Positions 52,563 through 63,420 are shown, counted from the first letter of the stretch. The stretch is DNA of 64,000 nucleotides from an uncultured Luminiphilus sp. (GCA_943840615.1 CALSVI010000008.1:1-64000); one strand, 5' to 3'. Notes: generated from the sequence alone by a model not told the origin. Translations and numbers: made by a program.

Positions 52563-52672
52563 TGGTGGCGATGGGGTTGGTTATCGCAGCCTTAATGACC
52601 GTGTTCTACGCCTTGCCTTATGGGCAAGCCGTTGCGTCTGGCGCCGGTATGCTTCGCGAGGCAATGGGATGA
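52562..52672 (+). CDS. 36-residue membrane microprotein following the symporter
   Basis: ATG 52562 overlaps the symporter stop as TGATG. The 36-residue product is one hydrophobic segment (MVAMGLVIAALMTVFYALPY) followed by a small polar tail (GQAVASGAGMLREAMG). Its stop overlaps the next start. Tight coupling to the symporter suggests a subunit that helps folding or gating, as small partner proteins do in ActP/YjcH-type pairs, but this one is much shorter and not of that family as far as I can tell. Confidence 0.6.
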   Translation: MVAMGLVIAALMTVFYALPYGQAVASGAGMLREAMG

Positions 52673-52782
52673 GTGGAGAGTTAATTCTGGCGATCGCCTA
52701 TGGGGCGGTATTGGTCGGCTCAGGTATGTGGATCTGGCGTCGTGTGCTGAAAGATTACGGTAAGCATAAGGATGACGAATAA
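52669..52782 (+). CDS. 37-residue membrane microprotein, third gene of the symporter unit
   Basis: ATG 52669 overlaps the previous stop as ATGA. The 37-residue product has one transmembrane segment (LILAIAYGAVLVGSGMWIW) and a basic, then acidic tail (RRVLKDYGKHKDDE), so by the positive-inside rule the C-terminus is cytoplasmic. It ends 7 bp before the convergent amidase stop. Three consecutive stop/start overlaps argue that both microproteins are real. Confidence 0.6.
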   Translation: MSGELILAIAYGAVLVGSGMWIWRRVLKDYGKHKDDE

Positions 52783-52789
52783 ACCCTGT

Positions 52790-54166
52790 CTACTCGTTCA
52801 GACACAGCTCAGCGTTTGCTGCAAAGGTAAGCAGGTCGTGGTCGCGCCCGGGGGGCATCATGAATTGGATGCCCGTCGCTCGCTGTGGTGTGGAGGCGGG
52901 AAGGGGCAGGCTGATGACCGGCAGGTTGCCGAGGGAGGCCACTAGGCTGACCTCCAGCCATTGGTGGTAGGTGTCGAGCGCCTTGTTGCCTATCTGCGTT
53001 GGAGGCCCGCGCTCTGCCGCAAACGGGTAAACCTGACAAGCCGGCGCGGCGATCACGTCATACCGCTTAAAGAGCCTCGACAGTGTCTTGTGCCAGTCCG
53101 CCTGCTTCGCTCTGGCGTCAGCGATCGCTGACTGAGTCAGTGACAATCCCTGTGAAATTTCCCACTGCCAGTTTGTTCCCATCAGGGGTCGTTTTTCAGG
53201 ATTTTCATAGAGCGCCTTTCCAGGAGACAGCGCATGGTGCCTGAGCGTCATCCAGCACTGCCAGAGCGCCTCCATTGCCGGGAGCGTGTTGCAGAGATCG
53301 ACAGATGCCCCAGCGGAAGCAAGCCGCGATAACCCGCTCTCGCAGTCAGTCAATATTCCTTCCTCAGCAGGCCAGTAGCCGCCTGCATCACCTAGCCATC
53401 CGATCCGGATCGTCGCTAAAGAGGATGCCGGCGCTGAATCGGAAGGCAAAAGCCGGGCTTGTCCTGAGAGCGTTAAAAATAGCGCAGTAGCCTCGGCGAC
53501 GGTCCTTGCCATGGGTCCAATACTGACCAACCCCAGTGCCATCGGATCCATGTCTGTGGGCACCGGCACCGCGGCGGGCGTGGGCCTAAATCCAACGAGG
53601 CTCTGAAAGGCCGCAGGGGTGCGCAGCGACCCCATCATGTCACTGCCATCTGCGAGTGGCAGCATGCGGCTTGCTACTGCGGTTGCTGCACCACCGCTAC
53701 TGCCTCCGGCGCTCAATGCCTGATCGCGGGCATTGCCGGTCAGGCCGAACACGCTGTTTTCGGTATGGCCGCCCAGTCCCCACTCGGGGACGTTCGTTTT
53801 GCCGATCACGATGCCACCTGCCGCTCGCATACGCTGCACATGAGGGTCGTCGCGTGAGGGCATGTAGTGTTCAAACAGCGTGGAGCCGCTGGTGGTGGGA
53901 AATCCCTGAGCGTTAGACAAATCCTTGATGGCTATCGGGAGGCCGTGCAACCAGCCCCGGTATTTTCCTGCACGCAGGGACCCATCACTTTGCCTCGCGA
54001 GATCGAGGCAACGCTCGGGGTCTGTGAGATTGATGAGTGCATTGAGGCCAGCGTTCTCTGCGTCAATGCGCTCGAGGAATGCCTTCATGACCTCCACGCA
54101 GCTCGCAGAGCCCGTTTGAATGGCATCAGACAGTTCGATCGCAGAGAGGTCAGTCAGGGTTGGCAT
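52790..54166 (-). CDS. Amidase, amidase-signature family
   Basis: This 458-residue protein has the complete amidase signature: PIAIKDLSNAQGFPTTSGST contains the catalytic Lys, and the Gly/Ser-rich ALSAGGSSGGAATAVASRML supplies the cis-Ser and nucleophilic Ser. DDPHVQRMRAAGGIVIGKTN and PEWGLGGHTENSVFG are usual flanking blocks. It is cytoplasmic. It could hydrolyse an aryl or aliphatic amide; GatA is unlikely because gatB/C are absent and the C-terminus differs. The gene is convergent with the symporter unit and divergent from a cupin protein gene. Confidence 0.9.
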   Translation of the reverse strand: MPTLTDLSAIELSDAIQTGSASCVEVMKAFLERIDAENAGLNALINLTDPERCLDLARQSDGSLRAGKYRGWLHGLPIAIKDLSNAQGFPTTSGSTLFEHYMPSRDDPHVQRMRAAGGIVIGKTNVPEWGLGGHTENSVFGLTGNARDQALSAGGSSGGAATAVASRMLPLADGSDMMGSLRTPAAFQSLVGFRPTPAAVPVPTDMDPMALGLVSIGPMARTVAEATALFLTLSGQARLLPSDSAPASSLATIRIGWLGDAGGYWPAEEGILTDCESGLSRLASAGASVDLCNTLPAMEALWQCWMTLRHHALSPGKALYENPEKRPLMGTNWQWEISQGLSLTQSAIADARAKQADWHKTLSRLFKRYDVIAAPACQVYPFAAERGPPTQIGNKALDTYHQWLEVSLVASLGNLPVISLPLPASTPQRATGIQFMMPPGRDHDLLTFAANAELCLNE

Positions 54167-54349
54167 GCGTCAACCATATCAAGCCTCTGGGCGATCACAC
54201 ACCCAAATCTAAGGTTCAAGGTCCAGCATGGCAGCCCAATGGAATATTGCGATACTGGCCATATGACGACCCCGCTGATTATTTCGTCATCTGTGCAAGC
54301 GCGACTGATACCGATAGAGTAGGGTGACGCGACGCATGAGGAGGCCGCT

Positions 54350-54685
54350 ATGAACAATATTCTTTCTTTTGAGGACGAGGCGCAGGCTTACGCAGAAATC
54401 GAAGCGATGGGCTACCACCCGATGGCACTGGATTTTCCTGCTGAAGAGAACGAGTTGCATTGGCATGACTTTGACTCAGTGCTGTATGTCACCGCGGGGG
54501 AGCTCACGGTGTCTGTTGAGGGTGAGGAAGGGTCTGTCACCTGCGGCCGTGGCGCAAAAATTGTCGGCACACCGGGGGTTGTTCACCGGGAAAAAACATC
54601 CGGATACAGCGCGATCATCGGGTTTGCTGTCGCACCCGAAACACTGACGCAGCCGATTAATAAGCCGCTTCCGGTTACTATCTGA
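54350..54685 (+). CDS. Small cupin-domain protein
   Basis: The 111-residue single-domain cupin has metal-site residues in HWHDFDSVLYVTAGELTVSV (H-x-H-x4-E-like arrangement with H, H and later E) and a second cupin motif around GTPGVVHREKTSG with a conserved His. It starts at ATG 54350 after GAGGAG. No partner gene is overlapping. Small cupins of this type bind metals and may be isomerases, dioxygenases or regulators; the function here is open. It precedes the secreted glycosidase-like gene by 73 bp. Confidence 0.78.
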   Translation: MNNILSFEDEAQAYAEIEAMGYHPMALDFPAEENELHWHDFDSVLYVTAGELTVSVEGEEGSVTCGRGAKIVGTPGVVHREKTSGYSAIIGFAVAPETLTQPINKPLPVTI

Positions 54686-54758
54686 GGTTGGTTTTTGCGC
54701 GACTTCACGCGCAGGGTAATAGAGCGTCGAAGGGCAGCGCGGAGCATGCAGCCAGCGT

Positions 54759-57058
54759 ATGAGTAGAGCGGTCATTCTCGTTGCGATTGGCTTCAGTCTG
54801 GTTTTTTCTCACCACGTGAGTGCGGCCGAAGACTTTTACGTCGATTCCCCTCAGGTCAATACCTGGCAGGAGCCTGACATAGAGGTGGGCGGCTGGATCT
54901 GGGGTGGCGCCGAGGATCCCGTTGTGCGGGTGGCGCTTGGAGTCTGGTGCATGGAGCCACCCGCTGGACTTTGGTCTGGAGCGGGGTGATGTCGCTACCT
55001 ATTTAGGCGAGCCACGAGCGACGCTGTCTGGCTTTCATGCGCGGTTGGAATTGCCTGTCTCGATGGGGTCAGATCAGTCCCTGCAGCTCGTGGCGTATCG
55101 TCAGTCGGGTGAGCGGATCGAGATGAAAGCCATTCGTTACCGCCCCGTGAAACTGTCGACTTTATGGCAGCCGTGGCTTGAGCATTATCCGGCATGGCGG
55201 GCGGACCCTTTCTGGTTTGCGCTGGGCACAAGCGGTATCTCAGCCCGAGGGGATCAGGGTTTCTCTGACGCCTATGCGAATTACCGTAGCGATACCTTTC
55301 GCATTGGCTTGCGCGTGCCCATTTTGTACATGCGGTCTACCCGCGGACGCGCCGGCGACTGGCAGTTCGATCCAGATCTGGGGCGCGTGCCTCTCGACTC
55401 CGGTTTGCTTTTGGTTGACGACTGGCTGGAGGGTTTAATCGAGCTGTCGGTGAAGCAAAAGTCTACCCATCCTGTTTACCTTGAATGGCGGTGTTTGGGG
55501 GGACGCCAATGGTGGGTTGCCCGACTACGATCTGACCGATTATCTCGAACTGGACCCCAGAAACTGTCAGTGGGATCAGCACGATAAGGTCTATCCCGAT
55601 GATCTTGTTTCAGGCTTGCCAGGTTCTCTGAAATCTCCTGAGCTGTCGCGCGTTCTTACGTTGAACGCCTACAACGACACCGTCCGGATGTATAAAAAAC
55701 GTAACTTGCAGGCCGCAGGCAGAGCGATTGGCTGAGTTCGCCGCAGAGCATCCCGTCTTTATTTGCCGGCATTAATCTTGACGCGGATGTCTACCTCAGT
55801 CCCTTTGTTAAAGGTAGCTGGCATGATTTTAACCCGGATACCCTGCGCCAGTTCAGAGACTGGCTGGGCGGCAACGGCCTCTATGGCGATGGTGCGATAC
55901 TGGCCAGCTATCGTGAGCAAACGCTGACCTTGGCCGAGGTCAGTGAGATCGCCCAAAAATCTTACTCCCAGTGGGCTGAGGTGGCGCCGCCACGCGATAT
56001 GCCAAGACAGTTCCTCCCGGGGGAGAGTGAGCCATGGATGCATTTGTGGGAGCGATTTCGCCGGCACCTGGTCGACTTGCACTACGACGATCTCAGCCGC
56101 TGGCTCGTCGAGGTCGGCATTGACCCGGATAAAATCTATTCTTCGCAGGGGTTTATGGCGCCCCGCAAAGCGGCAATGCCTTTTTCCGAAAGACTCGACA
56201 GCTCGCTCAAAAATTATGATTCAGCCGGCATGACAGTCGAGGGGGCGAGGCCTGATCCGGGTCATCTGGGCGCGATTATTTACGGGCAGAGTGCCATGAA
56301 CAATATCGCAACCGAGAGTGGAAGAAGTCTGTTCAAGGTGTTTTACGACACGGATCCCGACTGGGGCATTGTTGAGCACAATACCGCCGACTTCCGGGAT
56401 CCGCCAGGGCAGTTGCCCGGTTATGGCGAGGCTTATACATCACTCCGTGAGCTCTTCAATTTTCACGCGCGCGTACTGTCTCCCATGGCTTGGAACGGCA
56501 GCAATGGTGAGCTTTGTTGGTGAGCCGGGCTTCCACGCCCATACCGCTTATCTCAATACGCCGTTGGAGGCCGCTACCAGGGACTTTTTTGCTGAGTATG
56601 CCTTTTTGCCCAGAAAGGCACTCTACTGGCCCTTTGGTAATGAGGGCCATACCAGTACCGACGGCTGGTACAAAACTGACAAGCAAACCCTCTTGTGGGC
56701 GGACAAGGGAGCGCTCAGATGGCGCCATCCCAAAGCCCAATTACGATTGACCAGCCCGCCAGGACTGGCGACTGAGGCAGCGGTGCATACGACGCTCGTT
56801 TTGGGCACCAGGGGAGGAGGTCGGCTACGGTCAATAGGTGTCGAGTTTATAGATTCAAATAAGAGAGAGCGTGGCTGGCAGGTCGCAACAGCGCCGGTGC
56901 CTGTGGCAGAACTGGAGCGGAGTGACGCAGGCTGGGTGGTGCCCCTATTGTGGTCGGCTGATGCCCAGCCAGAGCAAATTCGCCTGGTGCTGGAGACGGG
57001 CTCACAGGGTGAAATGATCATCGAACAGATAGCGATTTTGCCGACGGGTGCGCCGTAG
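54759..57058 (+). CDS. Large secreted protein, GH42/clan-A glycosidase-like, broken by several frameshifts
   Basis: A signal peptide (VILVAIGFSLVFSHHVSA) opens a protein of about 765 codons that switches frame near 54945, 55485, 55725, 55765 and 56510. In order it has a beta-sandwich-like N part (VGGWIWGGAEDPVVRVALG), a barrel-like middle (PFWFALGTSGISARGDQGFS, HPVYLEWNGGVWGDANGGLP, DADVYLSPFVKGSWHDFNPD, DTLRQFRDWLGGNGLYG) and a C part ending LVLETGSQGEMIIEQIAIL. The pattern of a D-x-x-x-x-F-R-x-W-L helix after an acidic strand resembles GH42-like beta-galactosidases, but the catalytic Glu pair is not certain, so the family is tentative. It neighbours ThuA and Rieske genes. Confidence 0.55.
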
Positions 57059-57120
57059 CAAAGGATGCGAGGCTAGCGTGGCAGGTAGCCCGAATACTCC
57101 CATGAGCGGTCCTCTGACAC

Positions 57121-57978
57121 TTAAGTGCTTTGATTGGCTGCCCAGCGAATCGCATTTTCTAGCAGGCGCCGGTACTCCTCAGAAGCAAAAGTGGCCGGGC
57201 CGTCTCCAGGCTGCAAATAGGCAATGCGGCTCTGGCGACACACCTTGCTCCATCCCACAAGGCCAGATCCATTTGGGTGCGGCCAGTCGTCATTGCAGAA
57301 CATCTTTCCAGTCACGGCATGATGAGCCGAATAAAAATGCTCGCGGTCAAATGTGTAGTCACTCTCTAAGAGGGGCGTGACATCGTCCTCAAACACCTCG
57401 TATAAATACAGCTCGTCCGTCAGGTCGAGCGTATCGCCGAGGCCCGCTGTGATCGGGTGTTCGGCGTCCAAGACACGAACGGAGTGCGCCACATCATGCC
57501 GATACCCCGAGTCGAGCACGGGCGCTCCTCGACAGTCCGACGGTGATAAAAAAATCTCCCCCCAATCACTTCACCGTATTCGGGCCAGAGGGGCCAGCCC
57601 GCGATCGCGTGGTGCAGAAACACCATGCCTTTGCCCTCCGACAGCAGGTCCATAAAGCCCTTTTTTAGATCTTCGGGTGGCGCCACGAATCCTGGCGGTT
57701 GGGTGCTGAAGTCAATGCCGGGCATGTCATAAAACACCAGTGCGTCATAGGGCGCTGCTGCCTCAGGATTCATGAATGCCTGACTTGCGGGTTGTTCGAC
57801 AAAGGTATGGCGAATGCCCTTCAAGGGACTCAAAGACCGCCGCGAAAGCGTCCCGCTCGTAGGGGTGGCCTTTGACGGAAATCAGAATATTGAGCGGGCT
57901 GTGATAGTCGATGATGCCCAAGTGTCTGCCTCCCGAGTAGCATGCGGTCTGAGCATAGCGGCCGGTCTGGTCGCCCAC
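57121..57978 (-). CDS. ThuA-domain protein, two frameshifts
   Basis: The reading from the start reads NILISVKGHPYERDAFAAVF, the typical opening of ThuA (trehalose-utilisation, glutamine-amidotransferase-like fold). An extra G near 57820 breaks it after VFESLEG; the next frame gives YDALVFYDMPGIDFS and GKGMVFLHHAIAGWPLWPEY with GGRFFY, and after a break near 57520 DSGYRHDVAHSVRVLDAEHP and DWPHPNGSGLVGWSKV. All three pieces align in order with ThuA-like proteins. The start is uncertain: 57978 is the outer limit. ThuA proteins are often near sugar or glycosidase genes, in line with the neighbour at 54759. Confidence 0.75.
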
Positions 57979-58124
57979 AATGTTTAGTTGCTGCCGACTG
58001 TGGCGATTACCTTGCGATAGTAGTGATTCGATGTTTCCAGGCAGAGTGACGATCCGCTACTCGCCCGACCCAGCCGTTCCGGATCGATACATTACTGGCT
58101 GGCAGTCAATAGCGAGAAGGGGGG

Positions 58125-59265
58125 TTAGTTCCCGCAGATAGTGGCAATAGAACGATGATAATGCTGAACCGCCGGCTCATTTCTACCGATCAGGAAGCTG
58201 TCGTTGGCGCCTGCGTGCAGCGCGCCCTGTACGGTAGCCACAAGCGCGTAGTCTTCATCCCTGACCGCTTGCAGCGTCATTTGGCTAAAGCTCTTCTATC
58301 GTCGCCGTTTCTTCTTCAGTTGCGGGCGCCTCGGCGCTCAAAATGAGCTGGCGGGTGACGTGGTAGTGCTGGTCTCGCCGGGGTAGACAAATCCGATCAG
58401 ACATTGTCCGCCCAGGATCGCGGAAATGGAGAGATTGGGGAAGACCGAATGTACAACGCGGATGTAAGACTCGGGGGTTTCCCAGTTCTCGGGTGCTATG
58501 TCGTTAAGCTCAGTGATGTCTTTTCTGGCAATGACCATCCGTTGGTGGGCGCCCCAGGTATCGTGCACCAAAAGGTTTCCCACCGTATAGGGCCCCACCG
58601 TTTTGCCGTGCACGCTGTCATGGTGGTAAACCTCCAGGTAACCATCCAGTGTGGCTTTCCAGCCCGCGCCAGACAGGAAGCGTTCTGTATAAAGGTGCCA
58701 CTGTTCGAGGTTCTGGTCGGCCAGCTTGCCAGCGAACTCTCCTAGCCAGCTATCCAGATCGAGTGGCGTCCCGGGCGTCAGGCAGGCAAAAATGACACCC
58801 GAGCGCTCGTCACACGGCAGTTCCGCCAGCCCCATGCTGGCCCGATCGACATCGCCAAAACTGTCTTCGCCGTAAACGCCGATCAATTCGCCTTTATTGC
58901 TATACGTCCACGCATGATAAGGACAGCTGAATCGAGATTGGTGGCCTCTTCTCGGCAGCGCAGACCTTGGCTCCACGATGTCGGCACACGTTGATGAAGC
59001 AGTGCAGCACGCCTTCCTTGTCCCGCGTGAGGAGCAGTGGCTTGCCCATGATGGTTTGCGTGAGAAAGTCGCCCGGATTTGGAATTTCCAGAGACAGTGC
59101 AACCGCGATAGGGGACTCAAAAAAGACCGCCTGACGCTCTGCCTGAAACTGCGCCTCATCTGTATAGGCACTCACCGGAATACGCATCTGGGAGGGCGCC
59201 CGGTCCGTGGTGCCCTCGTTGAAGTGCTTCAGTGCTCGAGCAGCTAAGTCATGCGCGTCAGACAT
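58125..59265 (-). CDS. Rieske-type aromatic-ring-hydroxylating oxygenase, alpha subunit, three frameshifts
   Basis: Beginning MSDAHDLAARALKHFNEGTT, the protein reads FINVCRHRGAKVCAAEK with the first Cys-His pair, then after a shift near 58950 SRFSCPYHAWTYSNKGELIG with the second pair of the 2Fe-2S centre. The catalytic domain has GWKATLDGYLEVYHHDSVHG, in which D, H and H are the mononuclear iron ligands. A break near 58365 leads to VTRQLILSAEAPATEEETAT, and another near 58290 to the real C-terminus MTLQAVRDEDYALVATVQGA to IATICGN at 58125. About 380 residues is normal. No reductase or beta subunit is adjacent. It probably oxygenates an aromatic or betaine-type substrate. Confidence 0.85.
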
Positions 59266-59300
59266 AATTCGTTTCTTGTAAAAGTCTCTCCTTCATTTTA

Positions 59301-61503
59301 TCAGAAACGATAGGTCACGCTGCCGCTAATCAGCTGCGGCTGACCGTGGGTACCAATGATGATATTGGCCGGCTCAGTGCCAATTAAACCCCCAAAACCA
59401 AAGTTCGGGAACGGCTCGAGATCGGTGTAGTACTCCTGGTCAAATAGATTTTCGACATTCAGTGTCAGCTCCCACTGATCGGAAACCAGCCCGATTTGCA
59501 GGTCGACCACTGTGAAGTCTCGGGTTTTTGACGTTATCCCAAGGCTTGCCTCCCTGCATCTCTCCATTGTGGCTCAACTGAATGTCAGTGATGAAGTCGA
59601 ATCCACCCATGGCCGGCATTCTAAAGTTGGCAGTGAGTGCCGCGCTGTTCTCAACAATATTGGGTGGTGTGTCGCCACTCAGATCCGCACTGCCGTCAGC
59701 CAAGATCGTGCCGTTGTCCCATTCGGCGCTGATATAGCCGTACGCGCCGGTCAACCGGAGGTACTCGCTCGCCTGCCAGGCGAAGCTCAACTCTACGCCT
59801 TTTTGGGTGGAGTCTCCGACATTAGTAATGCCGTCGATCAGCGTGCCGTCGCCGCTGGGGTTGGGAGCGATGAATTCAAATTGACGCGACTCGTAGGTGA
59901 TGTAAAACAGCGCCGCGGTAGCGGATAAGCGGCCGTCTGCAAGCTCTCCCTTCCAGCCAAATTCATACTGGATGGCTTCTTCTTTATCAAAGCCGAGCAG
60001 CGTTTTCTCTCCATTGGGTCCGAAAATAGGCGGTGAGCCGTCTGCGATGCCATTCCAGCCGCCGGGCTCGAATCCTTGTGCAGCGGTTGCGTAGATCATC
60101 GCGGCGTCACCGACATCGCGACTGATTGACAGTCGGGGCAGCACTTCGACATCGTCTTTGGAGGCCGAGTGACCAATATCGACCGCTTCCTCTTCTGATT
60201 CCCAGCGATCAACGCGAAGTCCAAGTCCCCACTCCCATTTGCCTATCTCGTAGGTCACGTTACCGAAGGCTGCTAGATTGCTTTTGTCCTCCTGACGTGT
60301 CTCAAAGGGAACTTTCACGCCTGTGGTGGGATCATCTCCGTCGAGAATGATCCAGCCAAAATCAAGAGTCGAGTTCATGGTCTCTTCGAAGTCCATGGCG
60401 TAGACGCCTGCAACCCACTGCAGCGGGCCGTCGCCAGTAGAGGAGAAGCGAAATTCCTGCGTCATGACCTCCATAGTTTCTGGTCGAAAGGTATTAAAGA
60501 ACCAGAGTTGAGTCAGATCGACGTCGGTGAGCCGCTCACTTTCGGTATCGGTATAAGAGGTAATGCTCTTGAATTCGACGTTACCGAGATCGAGGTTCAG
60601 TTCGAGTCGCGCGCCAAAAGTTTCTCGCTCATGCCGCGGGTTCTGGCTGGTATCGAGTGTGTAGGGGTATTCCATGCTTTGCGGCGTACCCATTTCCCGC
60701 GCCCAGTTATTCACAGCCCCATCGTATTCGTTGTAGCGCATCGAAGCGTTCAGGCTGAAAGTGTCGCTGATCTCGCCCGCCAGCACGATTCGTCCGCCGG
60801 ACTCCTCCGAAGCGGTAACGTCCTCCGGCTGGTTATAGTCCACGCCGAATACTGGCGAAGGCGACCCGGGGTTCCTCATAAAGCCGTCGTCTTCCCTCGT
60901 GAACGCGAATGCCCTTAACGCCCAACGGTCAGACAATGGAATATTAATATCCCCCTCAACATCAATCAGACTCTGGCCTCCTGCGATCCCTTTCAAGCGA
61001 CCCGATACCGCCTCAGTGGATGGCATTTTGCTGACGTACTTTATAGCGCCGCCAATGTTACTGCCGCCGTAGAGCACACCCTGAGGGCCCTTGAGGACTT
61101 CGATACGGGCGAGGTCACCGAAACGTGAGGAGGCATCGCTAAAGAGCTGTACGTCATCCAAATAGAAGCCAACGCCCTGTGTCATACCAAAGGCGCCCAT
61201 CCCCCGGATAGACACGTTGGGGTAGCCATCCGTGCGCATCGACAAATTGAGATTCGGCACCGCTAGGCCAATTTTGTTCAGCCCCTTGATATTCTGCCGT
61301 TCAATCGCCAATCCTGAAATTGCCGTGATCGAGTCAGGAATATCCATCAAATTTTCTGTTCTTTTTCTAGCGGTTACGACGACCTCTTCAAGTCGGACTT
61401 CCTGTGCGGTAGCGAGCGACGTGGCGTGGGGGCCCAGTGTTCCAGCTAGCACCATGCAGGCGACGGAAAGGGGGTGTAGGCGATGAGATGAGTGACTGAT
61501 CAT
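59301..61503 (-). CDS. TonB-dependent outer-membrane receptor, one frameshift
   Basis: After a signal peptide (ending near SLATAQE) come EEVVVTARKRTENLMDIPDS, a plug with IEVLKGPQGVLYGGSNIGGA and a barrel. Near 59525 an extra A in a run of five A shifts the frame after GKPWDNVK; the other frame continues TRDFTVVDLQIGLVSDQWEL, NVENLFDQEYYTDLEPFP and ends VTYRF. Length of about 734 residues is normal. It lies 35 bp upstream of the Rieske gene on the same strand and divergent from an AraC regulator, so receptor and oxygenase are probably one regulated unit for uptake and oxidation of a common compound. Confidence 0.9.
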
Positions 61504-61695
61504 AGGGCACCTTTACATTGATGTTGTATTTATCGTTATGTGGAGAGTCGTTTATTGGGCTCTTAGTATAGGTATAAGGCGTAAAGGCGCCTGTGTCCAG
61601 AGAGCTAATGGCGTTGTCTGTCGGTGAAAGGGGGCATGCCCCAGTTTTAGCGCCAAACGCCCGCTTGACGCTGATTAGAGGCTTGGTAAGGTAGG

Positions 61696-62700
61696 GTGAA
61701 TAGAAGCGAGTACAATGAACAAATGAACTCTTTCGTGCGGGAATCTTGGGAGTCTGGTTCTTCAAGCGGCGTCGATGCCTACGAGGGCTGGGTCCATAAA
61801 CTCAAGGAGGCTCAGGGCTCTGACTGGTGTCCGGGAGCGACCCCTGCAGGCGCTTTCAGTGCATCGCTGCGGCATAAGGTCATTGGCGATATTAATGTGA
61901 TTGAGAGCCGATGTGATCCGTGCACTGGTTACCGCACCGCCGCACATGCTAATCGCATCGATGAGCCGTCGGTGATTTTCCTCACTTACCTAGAGGGAGG
62001 GGAGAATATTGAGTTTGGGGGGGAGCGTTATTCGCTAGCCGCTGGCGATACCTTTGTCTGGGACAGCTCAAAGGCCACGAAGTTCGAAGTCTATGAGTCA
62101 TTACATAAAGTTGCCTTGGCAATGCCGGCAAGATTGCTTAGCCATAATGTGCTTAACACGCTCGACCAGATTCCGCGCAAATTTAACCTGTCGTCTGGAA
62201 GCCGTTTTCTGCTCAATAGCCTCATCAGGGCCGTCGCAGATCGCGATTTTGATAGTGCCGATGTGGAGGCAGAGACGATCCTCGATGCAGTGAACGCGTT
62301 TGTTGTGGGAGCGGGGCGAATCGAGGCGCTACCCGACAAAAGTCTGAGCGATCGGCAGTGCCGCGACATTAAGCGTTATGTGGAGCAGCATTTAGCAGAT
62401 CCGCTATTGAGTATTGGCCAGATCGCCGAGGTGCACCGCACTTCTAAACGCTACTTACATTGGCTGTTTCGCAGTGAGCCGCTGACTCTCAATGAGTTCA
62501 TCATCTTTCGAAGATTGGAGCACTGCCGCGTAGATCTGCTCGATCCCGACCGGGCGCACTTACATGTCAGTCAGATTGCCTACGCCTGGGGGTTTGCCAA
62601 TGTCTCCCATTTTAGCAAGCGCTACCGAGCCTTGTTCAACGAATCACCGACCCAGACCCGCCAAAACGCGCGCGCGATCGGCCTAGCTCCAGTCCGCTAG
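61696..62700 (+). CDS. AraC-family transcriptional regulator
   Basis: The 334-residue protein (GTG start at 61696, with ATG 61723 as alternative) has an N-terminal AraC-binding-like domain ([20 protein letters not shown], then [20 protein letters not shown]) and a C-terminal double helix-turn-helix: [20 protein letters not shown] and [20 protein letters not shown]. The FeaR-like form of the N domain is associated with aromatic or amine inducers. It diverges from the TonB-receptor/Rieske genes across 192 bp and most likely activates them. Its stop overlaps the stop of the convergent gloA gene by 4 bp. Confidence 0.92.
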   Translation: MNRSEYNEQMNSFVRESWESGSSSGVDAYEGWVHKLKEAQGSDWCPGATPAGAFSASLRHKVIGDINVIESRCDPCTGYRTAAHANRIDEPSVIFLTYLEGGENIEFGGERYSLAAGDTFVWDSSKATKFEVYESLHKVALAMPARLLSHNVLNTLDQIPRKFNLSSGSRFLLNSLIRAVADRDFDSADVEAETILDAVNAFVVGAGRIEALPDKSLSDRQCRDIKRYVEQHLADPLLSIGQIAEVHRTSKRYLHWLFRSEPLTLNEFIIFRRLEHCRVDLLDPDRAHLHVSQIAYAWGFANVSHFSKRYRALFNESPTQTRQNARAIGLAPVR

Positions 62701-63230
62701 TGGCTGAGGGCGCCGTGATCCCCGATTAGGGCGGTGATAGCGTCGGCGTTTAAAATTTCGATCCAGTATCCGTCCGGGTCTTTAATAAAGGCGAGGCCTT
62801 TCATTGAGCCGTCATTCGGCCTTTTGACAAATTCTACGCCCAGTTGCTCAAAGCGCTCGCAAGCCGCGTCGACGTCGGGCACCGTAATGCCAATGTGGCC
62901 GAAGCCGCGCGGATCAGCGTTGCCGTCGTGGTAGCCCGCGAAAGTGTCGTCAGACTCTGTTCCCCAGTTGTGGGTGAGTTCCATTAGCGCGCTCTGCTGA
63001 AAAGTGAAGCGGGACCGCTCGGCAGGGTCAGTGGGGAGTGCTTGATCTGGATGATTGGAAGGGTAGCCCAGAAAATACAGGGAGAAGGACATCTCGGAAA
63101 AGTCGACACGCTGGTAGAGGGTCATTCCCAGCACTTGTTGATAAAAATCCAGCGAGATACGCGGATCTCTGATGCGCAGCATAGTCTGATTCAGGACAAA
63201 GCCTTGAGTCTCGTTGTTAGGATTGTTCAT
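62697..63230 (-). CDS. gloA: Lactoylglutathione lyase (glyoxalase I)
   Basis: A 177-residue single-domain VOC metalloenzyme: [20 protein letters not shown] opens with the conserved Gln ligand, [19 protein letters not shown] carries the first Glu, [20 protein letters not shown] the His, and [14 protein letters not shown] the last Glu. The length and presence of the extra N-terminal segment match the longer GlxI class found in Pseudomonas and animals. It converts the methylglyoxal-glutathione hemithioacetal to S-lactoylglutathione, and is a housekeeping detoxification enzyme. Confidence 0.95.
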   Translation of the reverse strand: MNNPNNETQGFVLNQTMLRIRDPRISLDFYQQVLGMTLYQRVDFSEMSFSLYFLGYPSNHPDQALPTDPAERSRFTFQQSALMELTHNWGTESDDTFAGYHDGNADPRGFGHIGITVPDVDAACERFEQLGVEFVKRPNDGSMKGLAFIKDPDGYWIEILNADAITALIGDHGALSH

Positions 63231-63420
63231 GGTGCGGGCCTGATAGATTGCGGGAGCCCTAACCTAAGCCGCGGCGGCTCGCCTGACAAGCGTCGTCTGT
63301 GCTGAGTGTGCAAACGCGTCTTGTTTTTAAGGAAAACGGTGGTGCAACTGGCTCTGACATCTTTTGCTTGTGCGAAGAATCCGTTAGCGTAGACCAGTAT
63401 ATTAATGAGGAGTATCGGCT

